Source: Candidatus Omnitrophota bacterium (GTDB taxonomy: Bacteria; Omnitrophota; Koll11; Duberdicusellales; 4484-171). From it: a DNA stretch of 15,845 nucleotides. The notes beneath the pieces are model-generated. The model was given only the letters and a program-made list of their open reading frames with translations. It did no database searches and was not told the origin of the DNA. Of this stretch, positions 6,208-11,230 are shown in pieces. Position 1 is the first letter of the stretch. Each line of letters starts with the position of its first letter. The DNA lies in NCBI GenBank assembly GCA_030692055.1, contig JAUYCY010000167.1, positions 1 through 15,845 of the forward strand, given 5' to 3'. Made by a program: the position numbers and the translations under genes.

Positions 6208-6525
6208 ATGATGATGGCTATGGGACGAGGAGCAGTTTTGTTTTCGCTTATTCCAACAACTTTGTTACTTACGGTTAGTTTCTTTGTGCTGGTGGTTTTA
6301 CGTAAGCTCCAGGAACAGGGATTGAAAATGTTTGGTTATGTTATTGTTGCGCTTTTATGGCTCGGAGCACTTATAACATTTTCCGCAGGTATTTATGCAA
6401 CAGCTAAAGGAAGATGCCCGATGATGTTCAAGATGCACCATGCCAAGGGTGCTGGTATGATGGATAGGATGCCTTTAAAACAAGGTAAACCCTGCCCAAT
6501 GGGAGAGCAGTCCGAAGGTAAATAA
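6208..6525 (+). CDS. Small two-helix membrane protein with a Met/His/Cys-rich tail
   Basis: A 105-residue protein of unknown function. Two transmembrane helices lie at about residues 9-31 and 41-64, joined by a short RKLQEQGLK loop. The C-terminal tail (residues 66-105) is rich in Met, His and Cys: GRCPMMFKMHHAKGAGMMDR, then later GKPCPMGE. Such a tail could bind copper or another soft metal, or heme. The start chosen is ATG 6208, 6 bases after a strong AAAGGAGGT; an upstream GTG at 6157 lies in repeat-like sequence and would add a charged non-membrane leader. The gene is 176 bases after hcp on the same strand, so a redox or NO-related job is possible but unproven. Confidence 0.65.
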   Translation: MMMAMGRGAVLFSLIPTTLLLTVSFFVLVVLRKLQEQGLKMFGYVIVALLWLGALITFSAGIYATAKGRCPMMFKMHHAKGAGMMDRMPLKQGKPCPMGEQSEGK

Positions 6526-6622
6526 GCACAGTACAAATTATACGAATAGAAAAAATAGCCTACACGTAAAGTTCATATCTTTTCCAGGCACTACTTTTAG
6601 TCCGAGTTCTTAGGGTAATACT

Positions 6623-7039
6623 ATGTCAAATTTCCCGGTGGCTTTAGAAAAAGAAAAAGCATTACTTGAGAAAATGTCTCGCCTCGGCATCCGGGAAAAA
6701 GATATTGTAGAAAAATTTATAAAAAGCAGCGGACCCGGCGGCCAGAACGTAAACAAAACTTCAACCTGCGTATACCTAAAGCATATCCCCACAGGTATTG
6801 AAATAAAATGTCAACGAGAACGCTCCCAGAGCCTTAACCGCTATTTTGCGCGTAAACTTCTTGTGAATAAAATCGAAAGCATGGTTTTGGGGCGCTTGTC
6901 TGGGGAACGCCGGCGTATAGAAAAAATCAGGCGTCAGAAGCGTAAAAGGTCTAAGAGAGCAAAACTTAAAATATTAGAAGCCAAGCATAAAAATTCTGAG
7001 AAAAAACGCTTTCGTGCGCCGCTACGCGAGATGGAATAA
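6623..7039 (+). CDS. Peptide chain release factor-like protein (GGQ, stop-codon-independent)
   Basis: A 138-residue protein holding just the catalytic domain of class I release factors. The GGQ motif is at residues 39-41 within SSGPGGQNVNKTSTCVYLKH, and a long Arg/Lys-rich C-terminal tail follows (about residues 95-138, with RRQKRKRSKRAKLK). It lacks the codon-recognition domain of RF1/RF2. This build matches ArfB/RF-H-type proteins, which hydrolyse peptidyl-tRNA on stalled ribosomes with the basic tail placed in the mRNA channel. It may therefore serve as a ribosome-rescue factor. Whether it is ArfB proper or the broader 'release factor-like' family cannot be settled by eye. Only a weak ribosome site (AGGGTAA) precedes ATG 6623. 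Confidence 0.85.
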   Translation: MSNFPVALEKEKALLEKMSRLGIREKDIVEKFIKSSGPGGQNVNKTSTCVYLKHIPTGIEIKCQRERSQSLNRYFARKLLVNKIESMVLGRLSGERRRIEKIRRQKRKRSKRAKLKILEAKHKNSEKKRFRAPLREME

Positions 7040-7082
7040 TATCAGAGCGTAATTAGTGGCTCAAAATAAAGAGGTCTAATAT

Positions 7083-7247
7083 ATGATAAAAAAAGTGATT
7101 ATAACAGGGCTGATTGTGTGTGGTATTTTTATTGTGTATCAAAAGTTTATCGCACCCAACTCAAAATCATTTTTAAATAGGCAATCCACCATAGATTTCA
7201 TGGGGACAAGTACCCCTGGCGTTAATAAGATAACAAAAAATAAATAA
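7083..7247 (+). CDS. 54-residue single-helix membrane peptide, unknown
   Basis: A short frame from ATG 7083 to TAA 7245-7247, with AAAGAGGT 8 bases upstream as ribosome site. The first 20 residues (MIKK, then VIITGLIVCGIFIVY) form one transmembrane helix or uncleaved signal; a polar Lys/Asn-rich tail follows. It contains GGGG-ACAAGTA-CCCC, a small hairpin, near its 3' end. No family is recognised. It lies 43 bases after the release-factor-like gene and 37 before the peptidase. Confidence 0.5.
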   Translation: MIKKVIITGLIVCGIFIVYQKFIAPNSKSFLNRQSTIDFMGTSTPGVNKITKNK

Positions 7248-7284
7248 TAAAGTTATGCGGTTTTTTTATATGGGAAGATAGAAT

Positions 7285-8265
7285 TTGAAGAGGTTGATTA
7301 ATCCAGCCATAGTTGGTTTTATTACTTTTCTTATTCTAAAAACCACTACTTTTGGGTGGAGATTCTCTTCTAGCCAATATCCTCAAGTAAAACCACAAAA
7401 TAATTTACTTACCGAAAACTTGAAAAGACATGTTTATAAAATTTCTCACGAAATAGGAATCCGTGATATGTGGAATTACAACGGTCTTGTTAAGGCCGCT
7501 AGCTATATTAGCGAACAATTTAATAGCTACGGATATGATATTGAATTTCAAGATTATATTGTTGAAAATAAAAAAGTGAGGAATATAATTGCTACCAAAA
7601 AAGGCGCAAAATTTCCTGATGAAATTGTTATTGTGGGTGCTCACTATGATTCTTGTGCTAACCCCGGAGCTGACGATAACGCTAGCGGGATAGCGGGGCT
7701 TTTAGAATTAGCGAGACTAATGGCTGATAAAAGAGTTAATCGCACGGTTAAATTCGTTGCATTCGTTAACGAAGAACCGCCCTTTTTTAAGACTAAAGAT
7801 ATGGGTAGTTACGTTTACGCTAAAGATGCAAAAGCAAAAAAGGAAAATATAAAAATATTCATTAATTTAGAATCGATAGGATACTACACAAATAAAATCA
7901 ATTCGCAAAGATACCCTATAATTCTTGGGATGTTTTATCCCAACAGAGGCAATTGTATTTCCATAATTAGCAATATGCGATCCGGTAGCTTAGCAAAAAA
8001 GTTGAAATCGGTATTTAGCAGATATTCCAATTTTCCAATGGAATTATCAATAATGTTTGATTTTATCGGCGGGATAGATTTTAGTGATCATTGGCAGTTT
8101 TGGCGAGAGGGTTACACCGCGGTTATGGTTACCGATACGGCATTTTTTAGAAATCCCTATTATCATACAGATTTAGATACATGGGAAAAATTGGATTATG
8201 AAAAAATGGCTTGTGTTGTTGAAGGGCTTAGCTACGCCATAGCCGAACTTACCAACGACGACTAA
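7285..8265 (+). CDS. M28-family zinc metallopeptidase (aminopeptidase-like), membrane-anchored
   Basis: A 326-residue peptidase with an N-terminal hydrophobic segment (about residues 7-24), either a signal peptide or an anchor, so it acts outside the cytoplasm. The di-zinc M28 residues are visible: His120 and Asp122 in GAHYDS, Asp130/131 in GADDNASG, Glu163-Glu164 in VNEEPPF (general base and ligand), Glu196 in LESIGY, and His294 in YYHTDLDT. The family removes N-terminal amino acids or processes glutaminyl peptides; the substrate here is unknown. The Asp at the ligand position corresponding to Glu196 varies in M28 subfamilies. The start is TTG 7285, with GGGAAG about 7 bases upstream; no ATG occurs before residue 62, which would delete the signal. 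Confidence 0.87.
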   Translation: MKRLINPAIVGFITFLILKTTTFGWRFSSSQYPQVKPQNNLLTENLKRHVYKISHEIGIRDMWNYNGLVKAASYISEQFNSYGYDIEFQDYIVENKKVRNIIATKKGAKFPDEIVIVGAHYDSCANPGADDNASGIAGLLELARLMADKRVNRTVKFVAFVNEEPPFFKTKDMGSYVYAKDAKAKKENIKIFINLESIGYYTNKINSQRYPIILGMFYPNRGNCISIISNMRSGSLAKKLKSVFSRYSNFPMELSIMFDFIGGIDFSDHWQFWREGYTAVMVTDTAFFRNPYYHTDLDTWEKLDYEKMACVVEGLSYAIAELTNDD

Positions 8266-8442
8266 ATTGGAAGCGTTTTTATACGACTTATAATTCAATA
8301 AAATCAATGGTTCTTCATACCTCTGTTTTAATTCTTAGATATTTTTTTCGTCCCCTCCTTGAAAAACAAAAAAAAATGTGCTATATCTAAGATGAAAGAG
8401 TGAATGTGCAAAGTGACAAATTGACAATTTGGTGTTTTAACC
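8266..8442. other. Gene-free AT-rich gap with one inverted repeat
   Basis: No reading frame of note. A 10-bp inverted repeat, TCTTAGATAT (8333-8342) and ATATCTAAGA (8383-8392), frames a 40-base loop containing runs of T and A. TTGACA at 8421-8426 is a fitting -35 for a transcript beginning near the riboswitch, but no good -10 lies at the correct distance (CTGATA at 18 bases is the best). Confidence 0.4.
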
Positions 8443-8445
8443 TAC

Positions 8446-8524
8446 TGATAAAGGCAAACTCCGAGCAATCGGAGGACGCAAAGCTACCTGCCCTGAGCGT
8501 AGTCGAAGGGTAGAGGGGTTGCCA
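8446..8524 (+). promoter_or_regulatory. Cyclic-di-GMP-I riboswitch (GEMM-I) aptamer
   Basis: The GEMM-I landmarks occur in order. TGATAAAGGCAAAC opens the aptamer. P1 forms between GGCAA (8453-8457) and TTGCC (8519-8523). The P2 hairpin is CTCCGA-GCAA-TCGGAG (8459-8474) with the expected GNRA tetraloop. The near-invariant GGACGCAAAGC follows (8474-8484). A third arm is closed by CTACC/GGTAG (8484-8488, 8509-8513), and the 3' side ends in GGGGTTGCC. The aptamer senses the second messenger c-di-GMP. The tip of the third arm holds CCCTGAGCGTAGTCGAAGGG (8491-8510), a sequence I know as a widespread intergenic repeat. Two terminators follow, so transcription control of the genes at 8789-9572 is likely. 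Confidence 0.88.
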
Positions 8525-8537
8525 AAGGGGAATTTAG

Positions 8538-8569
8538 ACCTTGAGCTTGCCTCAAGGTTCTTTCTTTTT
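8538..8569 (+). terminator. Riboswitch-associated terminator 1
   Basis: ACCTTGAG (8538-8545) pairs with CTCAAGGT (8551-8558) over a CTTGC loop, followed by TCTTTCTTTTT. It starts 14 bases after the aptamer. The loop and 3' arm include TTGCC (8547-8551), the same sequence as the 3' strand of aptamer P1, so GGCAA at 8453 has two possible partners. That suggests one way for ligand binding to affect termination. Confidence 0.82.
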
Positions 8570-8573
8570 ATAG

Positions 8574-8601
8574 CCCTAAGTTTTGCGCTTAGGGTTTTTT
8601 T
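8574..8601 (+). terminator. Second terminator downstream of the riboswitch
   Basis: CCCTAAG (8574-8580) pairs with CTTAGGG (8588-8594), then seven T. It lies 5 bases after the first terminator's T tract. Tandem terminators after one aptamer would give a tighter off state, or the second may be an independent stop. Confidence 0.82.
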
Positions 8602-8661
8602 ATTTCAAGTGAGGCAGAAATTTCTCAAACCGAAAGGCGCAGAAAAATTGCGTAGTCGAAC

Positions 8662-8715
8662 TTGATACTTGACATCTACCTAAAATAAACTATCAAGGTA
8701 AATGTCAAGTATCCA
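8662..8715. repeat. Long palindrome between riboswitch and gene
   Basis: GATACTTGACAT (8664-8675) pairs with ATGTCAAGTATC (8702-8713). Inside, TACCT (8677-8681) pairs with AGGTA (8696-8700) after one mismatch. The left arm contains TTGACA and the right arm is its complement. This is probably another intergenic palindrome family. It is in the path of any riboswitch read-through transcript. Confidence 0.7.
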
Positions 8716-8783
8716 ATTCGCAGACGGGCTACGCCCTACAATCTATGTCGCCGTAGCTCCATGAATTGTCCGCTCATTGGAGG
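8715..8783. repeat. Gene-proximal structured repeat, copy A
   Basis: A 69-bp element related to copy B at 14882-14953. Shared parts are AATTCGCAGACGG, a TAC(A/G)AT(C/T)TATG centre, CGCCGTAGCTCCATGA, and (C/T)GCTCATT, then GGAGG. CTACG and CGTAG can pair inside an outer stem (GCAGAC with GTCCGC, one mismatch). Both copies end exactly at the ribosome site of the next gene. Confidence 0.75.
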
Positions 8784-8788
8784 CTTGT

Positions 8789-9094
8789 ATGCATAATAGA
8801 GTGAAAGATATAGAAAAAGATATAAAACATCGCGTGATTACGTCATTAGACCGCAAAGAGCTGGATTTTTTAGACAAACTGGGTAAAGACGCGCTTTTCT
8901 CTACCGGTCATAAACTTTCCTATAATGATATTTTGCGTAGTTTGATAGATTTTGTTATGGAAATAGGGCTTTCTGCAGATAAAGTAGATTCCGAAAAAGC
9001 TTTTAAAGAAAAAATATTACGCCAGGTAAAGAATATACAAAAGGGGATAAATTTTGAGAATAAAAATAACGATTTCAAGCCAAAGGAGGTGTGA
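8789..9094 (+). CDS. Small protein, probably ribbon-helix-helix DNA-binding
   Basis: A 101-residue, highly charged, soluble protein. Residues 14-61 have the layout of a ribbon-helix-helix domain: a short strand (HRVITSLD), a first helix (RKELDFLDKLGKDAL), a turn (GHKLSYNDI) and a second helix (LRSLIDFVMEIGL). That fold is common in small repressors and antitoxins. The C-terminal 35 residues are Lys-rich. This is a fold-level guess, not a firm family match. The start is ATG 8789, 5 bases after GGAGG (8779-8783); an upstream in-frame TTG overlaps the ribosome site. Only one base separates its stop from the next start, so the two proteins are made together. The c-di-GMP riboswitch lies upstream. 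No toxin gene is adjacent. Confidence 0.6.
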   Translation: MHNRVKDIEKDIKHRVITSLDRKELDFLDKLGKDALFSTGHKLSYNDILRSLIDFVMEIGLSADKVDSEKAFKEKILRQVKNIQKGINFENKNNDFKPKEV

Positions 9095-9095
9095 G

Positions 9096-9572
9096 ATGAG
9101 GAACGTGTTTTTGACCATTTTTGTCGTGGCCGTTATATTACCTATTGTTATTGTTTATTCGCAGCCAGCGCAGAAACCAAACATATCCGCGTCATCCGTG
9201 AGCACCGTTGATGCTTATCGCAGTGCACCATTAAAAGCGCATCAAGAATCTTTGCAATCCTTTAATGCCGGGAACGAGATATATAAAAACGATTCTCCGG
9301 TGACTAAAATGAGCACCGGTATAGTTAATGCGACTACTTCTTGGGTAGACGTACCTGCGAAAATTAGCGAAGAATCAGGGAAGTCAAATCCTTTAGTAGG
9401 CTGGACTTTGGGATTTGGGGAAGGCCTAGTTACTGGCGTAGCGCGCACAGGGGCGGGAATAATTGATATCGTAACTTTTGCATTACCGCCTTATGACGAG
9501 CCCTTAATAGAGCCAGAGCATAAAGTGGAGAAACCTGACGAAGGGTTTAAGATAGATATTTTAAAATGGTAG
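9096..9572 (+). CDS. Exosortase system-associated protein, TIGR04073-type (secreted)
   Basis: A 158-residue protein with a cleavable-looking signal peptide (MRN then a hydrophobic run to about residue 20, then YSQPA). After a variable region, residues 70-142 carry the pattern I associate with TIGR04073: KMSTGIVNATTSWVDVPAKI, a Gly-rich GWTLGFGEGLVTGVARTGAG, and IIDIVTFALPPYDEPLIEPE. The family is described as co-occurring with exosortase/PEP-CTERM systems and its biochemical role is unknown; it probably acts in the periplasm or outer membrane. The start is ATG 9096, 5-6 bases after AAGGAGGTG, which lies within the end of the preceding gene. It is likely controlled with that gene by c-di-GMP. 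A terminator follows at 9580. Confidence 0.78.
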   Translation: MRNVFLTIFVVAVILPIVIVYSQPAQKPNISASSVSTVDAYRSAPLKAHQESLQSFNAGNEIYKNDSPVTKMSTGIVNATTSWVDVPAKISEESGKSNPLVGWTLGFGEGLVTGVARTGAGIIDIVTFALPPYDEPLIEPEHKVEKPDEGFKIDILKW

Positions 9573-9579
9573 GCGACAG

Positions 9580-9610
9580 CGCCCCGACATAACATCGGGG
9601 CGGTCTTCTT
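9580..9610 (+). terminator. Terminator of the riboswitch operon
   Basis: CGCCCCGA (9580-9587) and TCGGGGCG (9595-9602) form an 8-bp stem with a 7-base loop, followed by GTCTTCTT. It begins 8 bases after the stop codon and closes the two-gene unit. Confidence 0.75.
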
Positions 9611-9834
9611 CATCTGGAAAAATAGCCAACCTTTAATATAAAATTAACCTTATTTTATCTTGCAACCTCTTTCTATTTTTGAGAAAATAAAACTAATTCT
9701 TATGGTTGTTGCGCCCAGTTTTCGCGTTAGTAAAATACGCGCTAACATTTCTGGGTTAAGCTATCAGCAAATATGAACTACATGCATAATTTCACCAAAA
9801 CTAAAAAAACGTATCGGTATTTCTATATTGCTTA
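9611..9834. other. Gene-free gap with one nested stem
   Basis: No coding potential is seen. CCCAG (9714-9718) faces CTGGG (9751-9755), and within it GTTAG (9726-9730) faces CTAAC (9742-9746), giving a nested hairpin. Otherwise the sequence is AT-rich and unremarkable. Confidence 0.4.
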
Positions 9835-9900
9835 GTTTTTTTATGGTATAGGAAAGTATACCCTAAAGGGCACAAGTAAAACTTTCCTATACCACTGAAA
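9835..9900. repeat. 105-bp repeat family, copy 2 (truncated)
   Basis: The first 66 bases match copies 1 and 3 from the T run through ACTGAAA. One base is added, giving CCTATACC where the others read CCTAACC, so the arms GGTATAGGAAAGT and ACTTTCCTATACC pair perfectly over 13 bp here. The second half of the element is missing and a nested palindrome begins at exactly that point. Confidence 0.88.
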
Positions 9901-9952
9901 CTTCGCAAAGAAGGGTCCTGAGTTCGCCAACGAAGTTGGCGAACGAAGTTTC
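9897..9952. repeat. Nested palindrome joined to truncated repeat copy 2
   Basis: GAAACTTCG (9897-9905) faces CGAAGTTTC (9944-9952), and inside lies a perfect 10-bp hairpin GTTCGCCAAC-GAA-GTTGGCGAAC (9922-9944). It bridges the cut end of repeat copy 2 and the CDF gene remnant, so it may mark a recombination or insertion point. Confidence 0.7.
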
Positions 9953-10081
9953 TTGTAACCGCAATAGAGGTATTAGGCGGGATATTCTCGGCTAGTCCAA
10001 CAGGACACCCTGTTGGGTAGCCTCGCGCTCATCTCAGATGCTTTACATAATTTTAGCGATACCGTAGTTGTGTATTTATAG
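9949..10081 (+). pseudogene. Remnant of a cation diffusion facilitator (CDF) transporter gene
   Basis: Two short pieces in different frames rebuild the N-terminal CDF signature. From 9949 one frame reads FLVTAIEVLGGIFS. From 10016, one frame over, it reads GSLALISDALHNFSDTVVVYL and then stops (TAG 10079-10081). The SDALHNFSD motif carries the Asp/His/Asp residues of the CDF metal site in transmembrane helix 2. Removing about 25 bases at 9991-10015 joins the two frames exactly (TCG|GGT|AGC). That removed stretch is a palindrome. The first helix, helices 3-6 and the cytoplasmic domain are gone. CDF proteins export Zn2+, Co2+ or similar ions; this copy cannot work. Confidence 0.78.
9990..10022. 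repeat. Palindrome inserted in the CDF remnant
   Basis: GGCTA (9990-9994) and TAGCC (10018-10022) enclose CCAACAGG (9997-10004) and CCTGTTGG (10009-10016) with a four-base ACAC loop. Most of it (about 25 bases) is foreign to the CDF reading frame and causes the +1 shift, which makes it an insertion rather than native sequence. Confidence 0.7.
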
Positions 10082-10113
10082 TTAGCGATATTACCAGAAA
10101 GGGGAATTGACTA

Positions 10114-10509
10114 TTGAAGTCGAAATACATATATATTAGCGTTAGTATACTTTTAGTTATTTTATTTTCGCTGCTGCTACTACCTTTCTTTAGATTGCCT
10201 CAAGAAAGAAAGAAAATAAATATTTCGGGTAAAGAGATTTCTGTTTGGGTGGCTAGAACCGATAAAGAACGCGAGCAAGGACTACAGAATATTATGTGGC
10301 TACCAAAAAATACGGGTATGCTTTTTATTTTTTCTAAGCAAAGCAACCGTTGCTTCTGGAACAAGAATACTTTTTTAAAACTTAAATTAATCTTCTTAAA
10401 AGAAGGTAAAGAGGTAAAAGCTAGCCATCTTTCTTCTATATGGGAAGGCAAAAAGACTATTTGCTCAGACTTACCGGTTGACTCTGTGCTTGAGTTGGTA
10501 TGTGAATAG
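10114..10509 (+). CDS. DUF192 protein, membrane-anchored and short at the C-terminus
   Basis: A 131-residue protein with an N-terminal transmembrane segment (about residues 6-27) and a DUF192 domain from about 37. The typical blocks are VWVARTDKEREQGLQ, the GMLFIF strand, CFWNKNTFLKLKLIFL (normally FWMKNT), and the closing VLELV. DUF192 proteins are small secreted or anchored beta proteins of unknown function. The family normally continues about 15-20 residues after VLEL, with a helix and a GD(K/R)V ending; this one stops after VCE, so it may be truncated. The start is TTG 10114, with AAAGGGG 9 bases upstream; no ATG is near. The gene follows the CDF remnant by 32 bases. Confidence 0.78.
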   Translation: MKSKYIYISVSILLVILFSLLLLPFFRLPQERKKINISGKEISVWVARTDKEREQGLQNIMWLPKNTGMLFIFSKQSNRCFWNKNTFLKLKLIFLKEGKEVKASHLSSIWEGKKTICSDLPVDSVLELVCE

Positions 10510-11066
10510 CGCTAATATTATCAATAAACCCAATTTTTGCCTGCGCCTTGCGCGAGCAAAAGCATCCGAAGGACAAATTTTGGATTCAGCCATTTAGTTA
10601 TCTGATCAACCAGTCTCCGCGGCTTGCCGCGGAGACTGATTGATTCTTCTTAAAAAGATAAATTCCTTACTTGCTATTTAAGAAATTATTAAGTTCGCCT
10701 ATCTCGCCGTTTCAAAGACTTATCCGCCTTCGCAGAAAACCATCTCGACGTAATGTCGGGGTGGATGTCATGCCAGAGGCAGATCCGCCCTTTGCGCCCC
10801 AGGCGCATCCGTCCTCTTGCGCCAGAGGCGCATCAGCCTCAGGCTGAGGCGGAGGCGATTCTGCTATAGCGTCTACCTACCGACTTGTCCTTCGTAGCTT
10901 TAGCGAAGGAGGAAGCTTTGTCTCCCGAGGCGCCTGCCTGCCGGCAGGCAGGGATTCGCCTTTGGCGAAAGCGTAGGCAGGGATTTTGCCGCAGCAGTTG
11001 AAGATACTAAGGGCGTTAACCCATAGAGCTTCATTGCTTTTAGCGTTCTATTTTATGTTAAGGCTT
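10510..11066. repeat. Gene-free palindrome nest
   Basis: No gene is visible. At 10605-10644 is a strong hairpin: ATCAA, one mismatch, then a perfect 12-bp CAGTCTCCGCGG-CTTG-CCGCGGAGACTG and TTGAT. It is followed by TCTTCTT and could end the DUF192 transcript. Further palindromes include TGCGCC/GGCGCA (10818-10832), GCCTCAG-G-CTGAGGC (10836-10850), CCTTCG/CGAAGG (10889-10909), the 20-base CCTGCCTGCCGGCAGGCAGG (10933-10952, identical to 2629-2648) and TTCGCC/GGCGAA (10955-10969). This block is visibly more GC-rich than the genes around it. Confidence 0.7.
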
Positions 11067-11171
11067 ACTTTTTTATGGTATAGGAAAGTATACCCTAGGG
11101 GGCACAAGTAAAACTTTCCTAACCACTGAGAATAACCTAAATAGTTATTACCGAAGGTAATTTTCTTGAAT
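11067..11171. repeat. 105-bp intergenic repeat, copy 3
   Basis: Matches copy 1 (2733-2837) over its full length with three substitutions, including CTAGGGGG for CTAAAGGG. The long stem again has CCTAACC rather than the CCTATACC of copy 2, so copies 1 and 3 form a subfamily. It ends 22 bases upstream of the lysS -35 box. Confidence 0.9.
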
Positions 11172-11193
11172 ATGTAGTTTGAGGGGATTTAGT

Positions 11194-11222
11194 TTGACAT
11201 ATATAGGTATATTTTATATAAT
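11194..11222 (+). promoter_or_regulatory. Consensus promoter for lysS
   Basis: TTGACA (11194-11199) and TATAAT (11217-11222) are both perfect and spaced exactly 17 bases. A start of transcription about 7 bases after the -10 would fall at about 11229-11230, only one or two bases before the lysS ATG at 11231. This predicts a leaderless or nearly leaderless mRNA, which agrees with the lack of any ribosome site. Confidence 0.85.
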
Positions 11223-11230
11223 CTAACAAT

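Noticed and set aside
8333..8392. 10-bp inverted repeat with A/T runs as a terminator after the peptidase gene
   Set aside because: The 40-base loop and absence of a T run after the 3' arm make termination unlikely; it is kept only as an inverted repeat.
8777..8788. TTG start for the ribbon-helix-helix-like gene
   Set aside because: It overlaps the GGAGG ribosome site that serves ATG 8789.
9711..9755. GTTAG/CTAAC nested stem resembling an integron attC site
   Set aside because: The 7-base core sites do not match RYYYAAC/GTTRRRY correctly, and no integrase or cassette genes are present.
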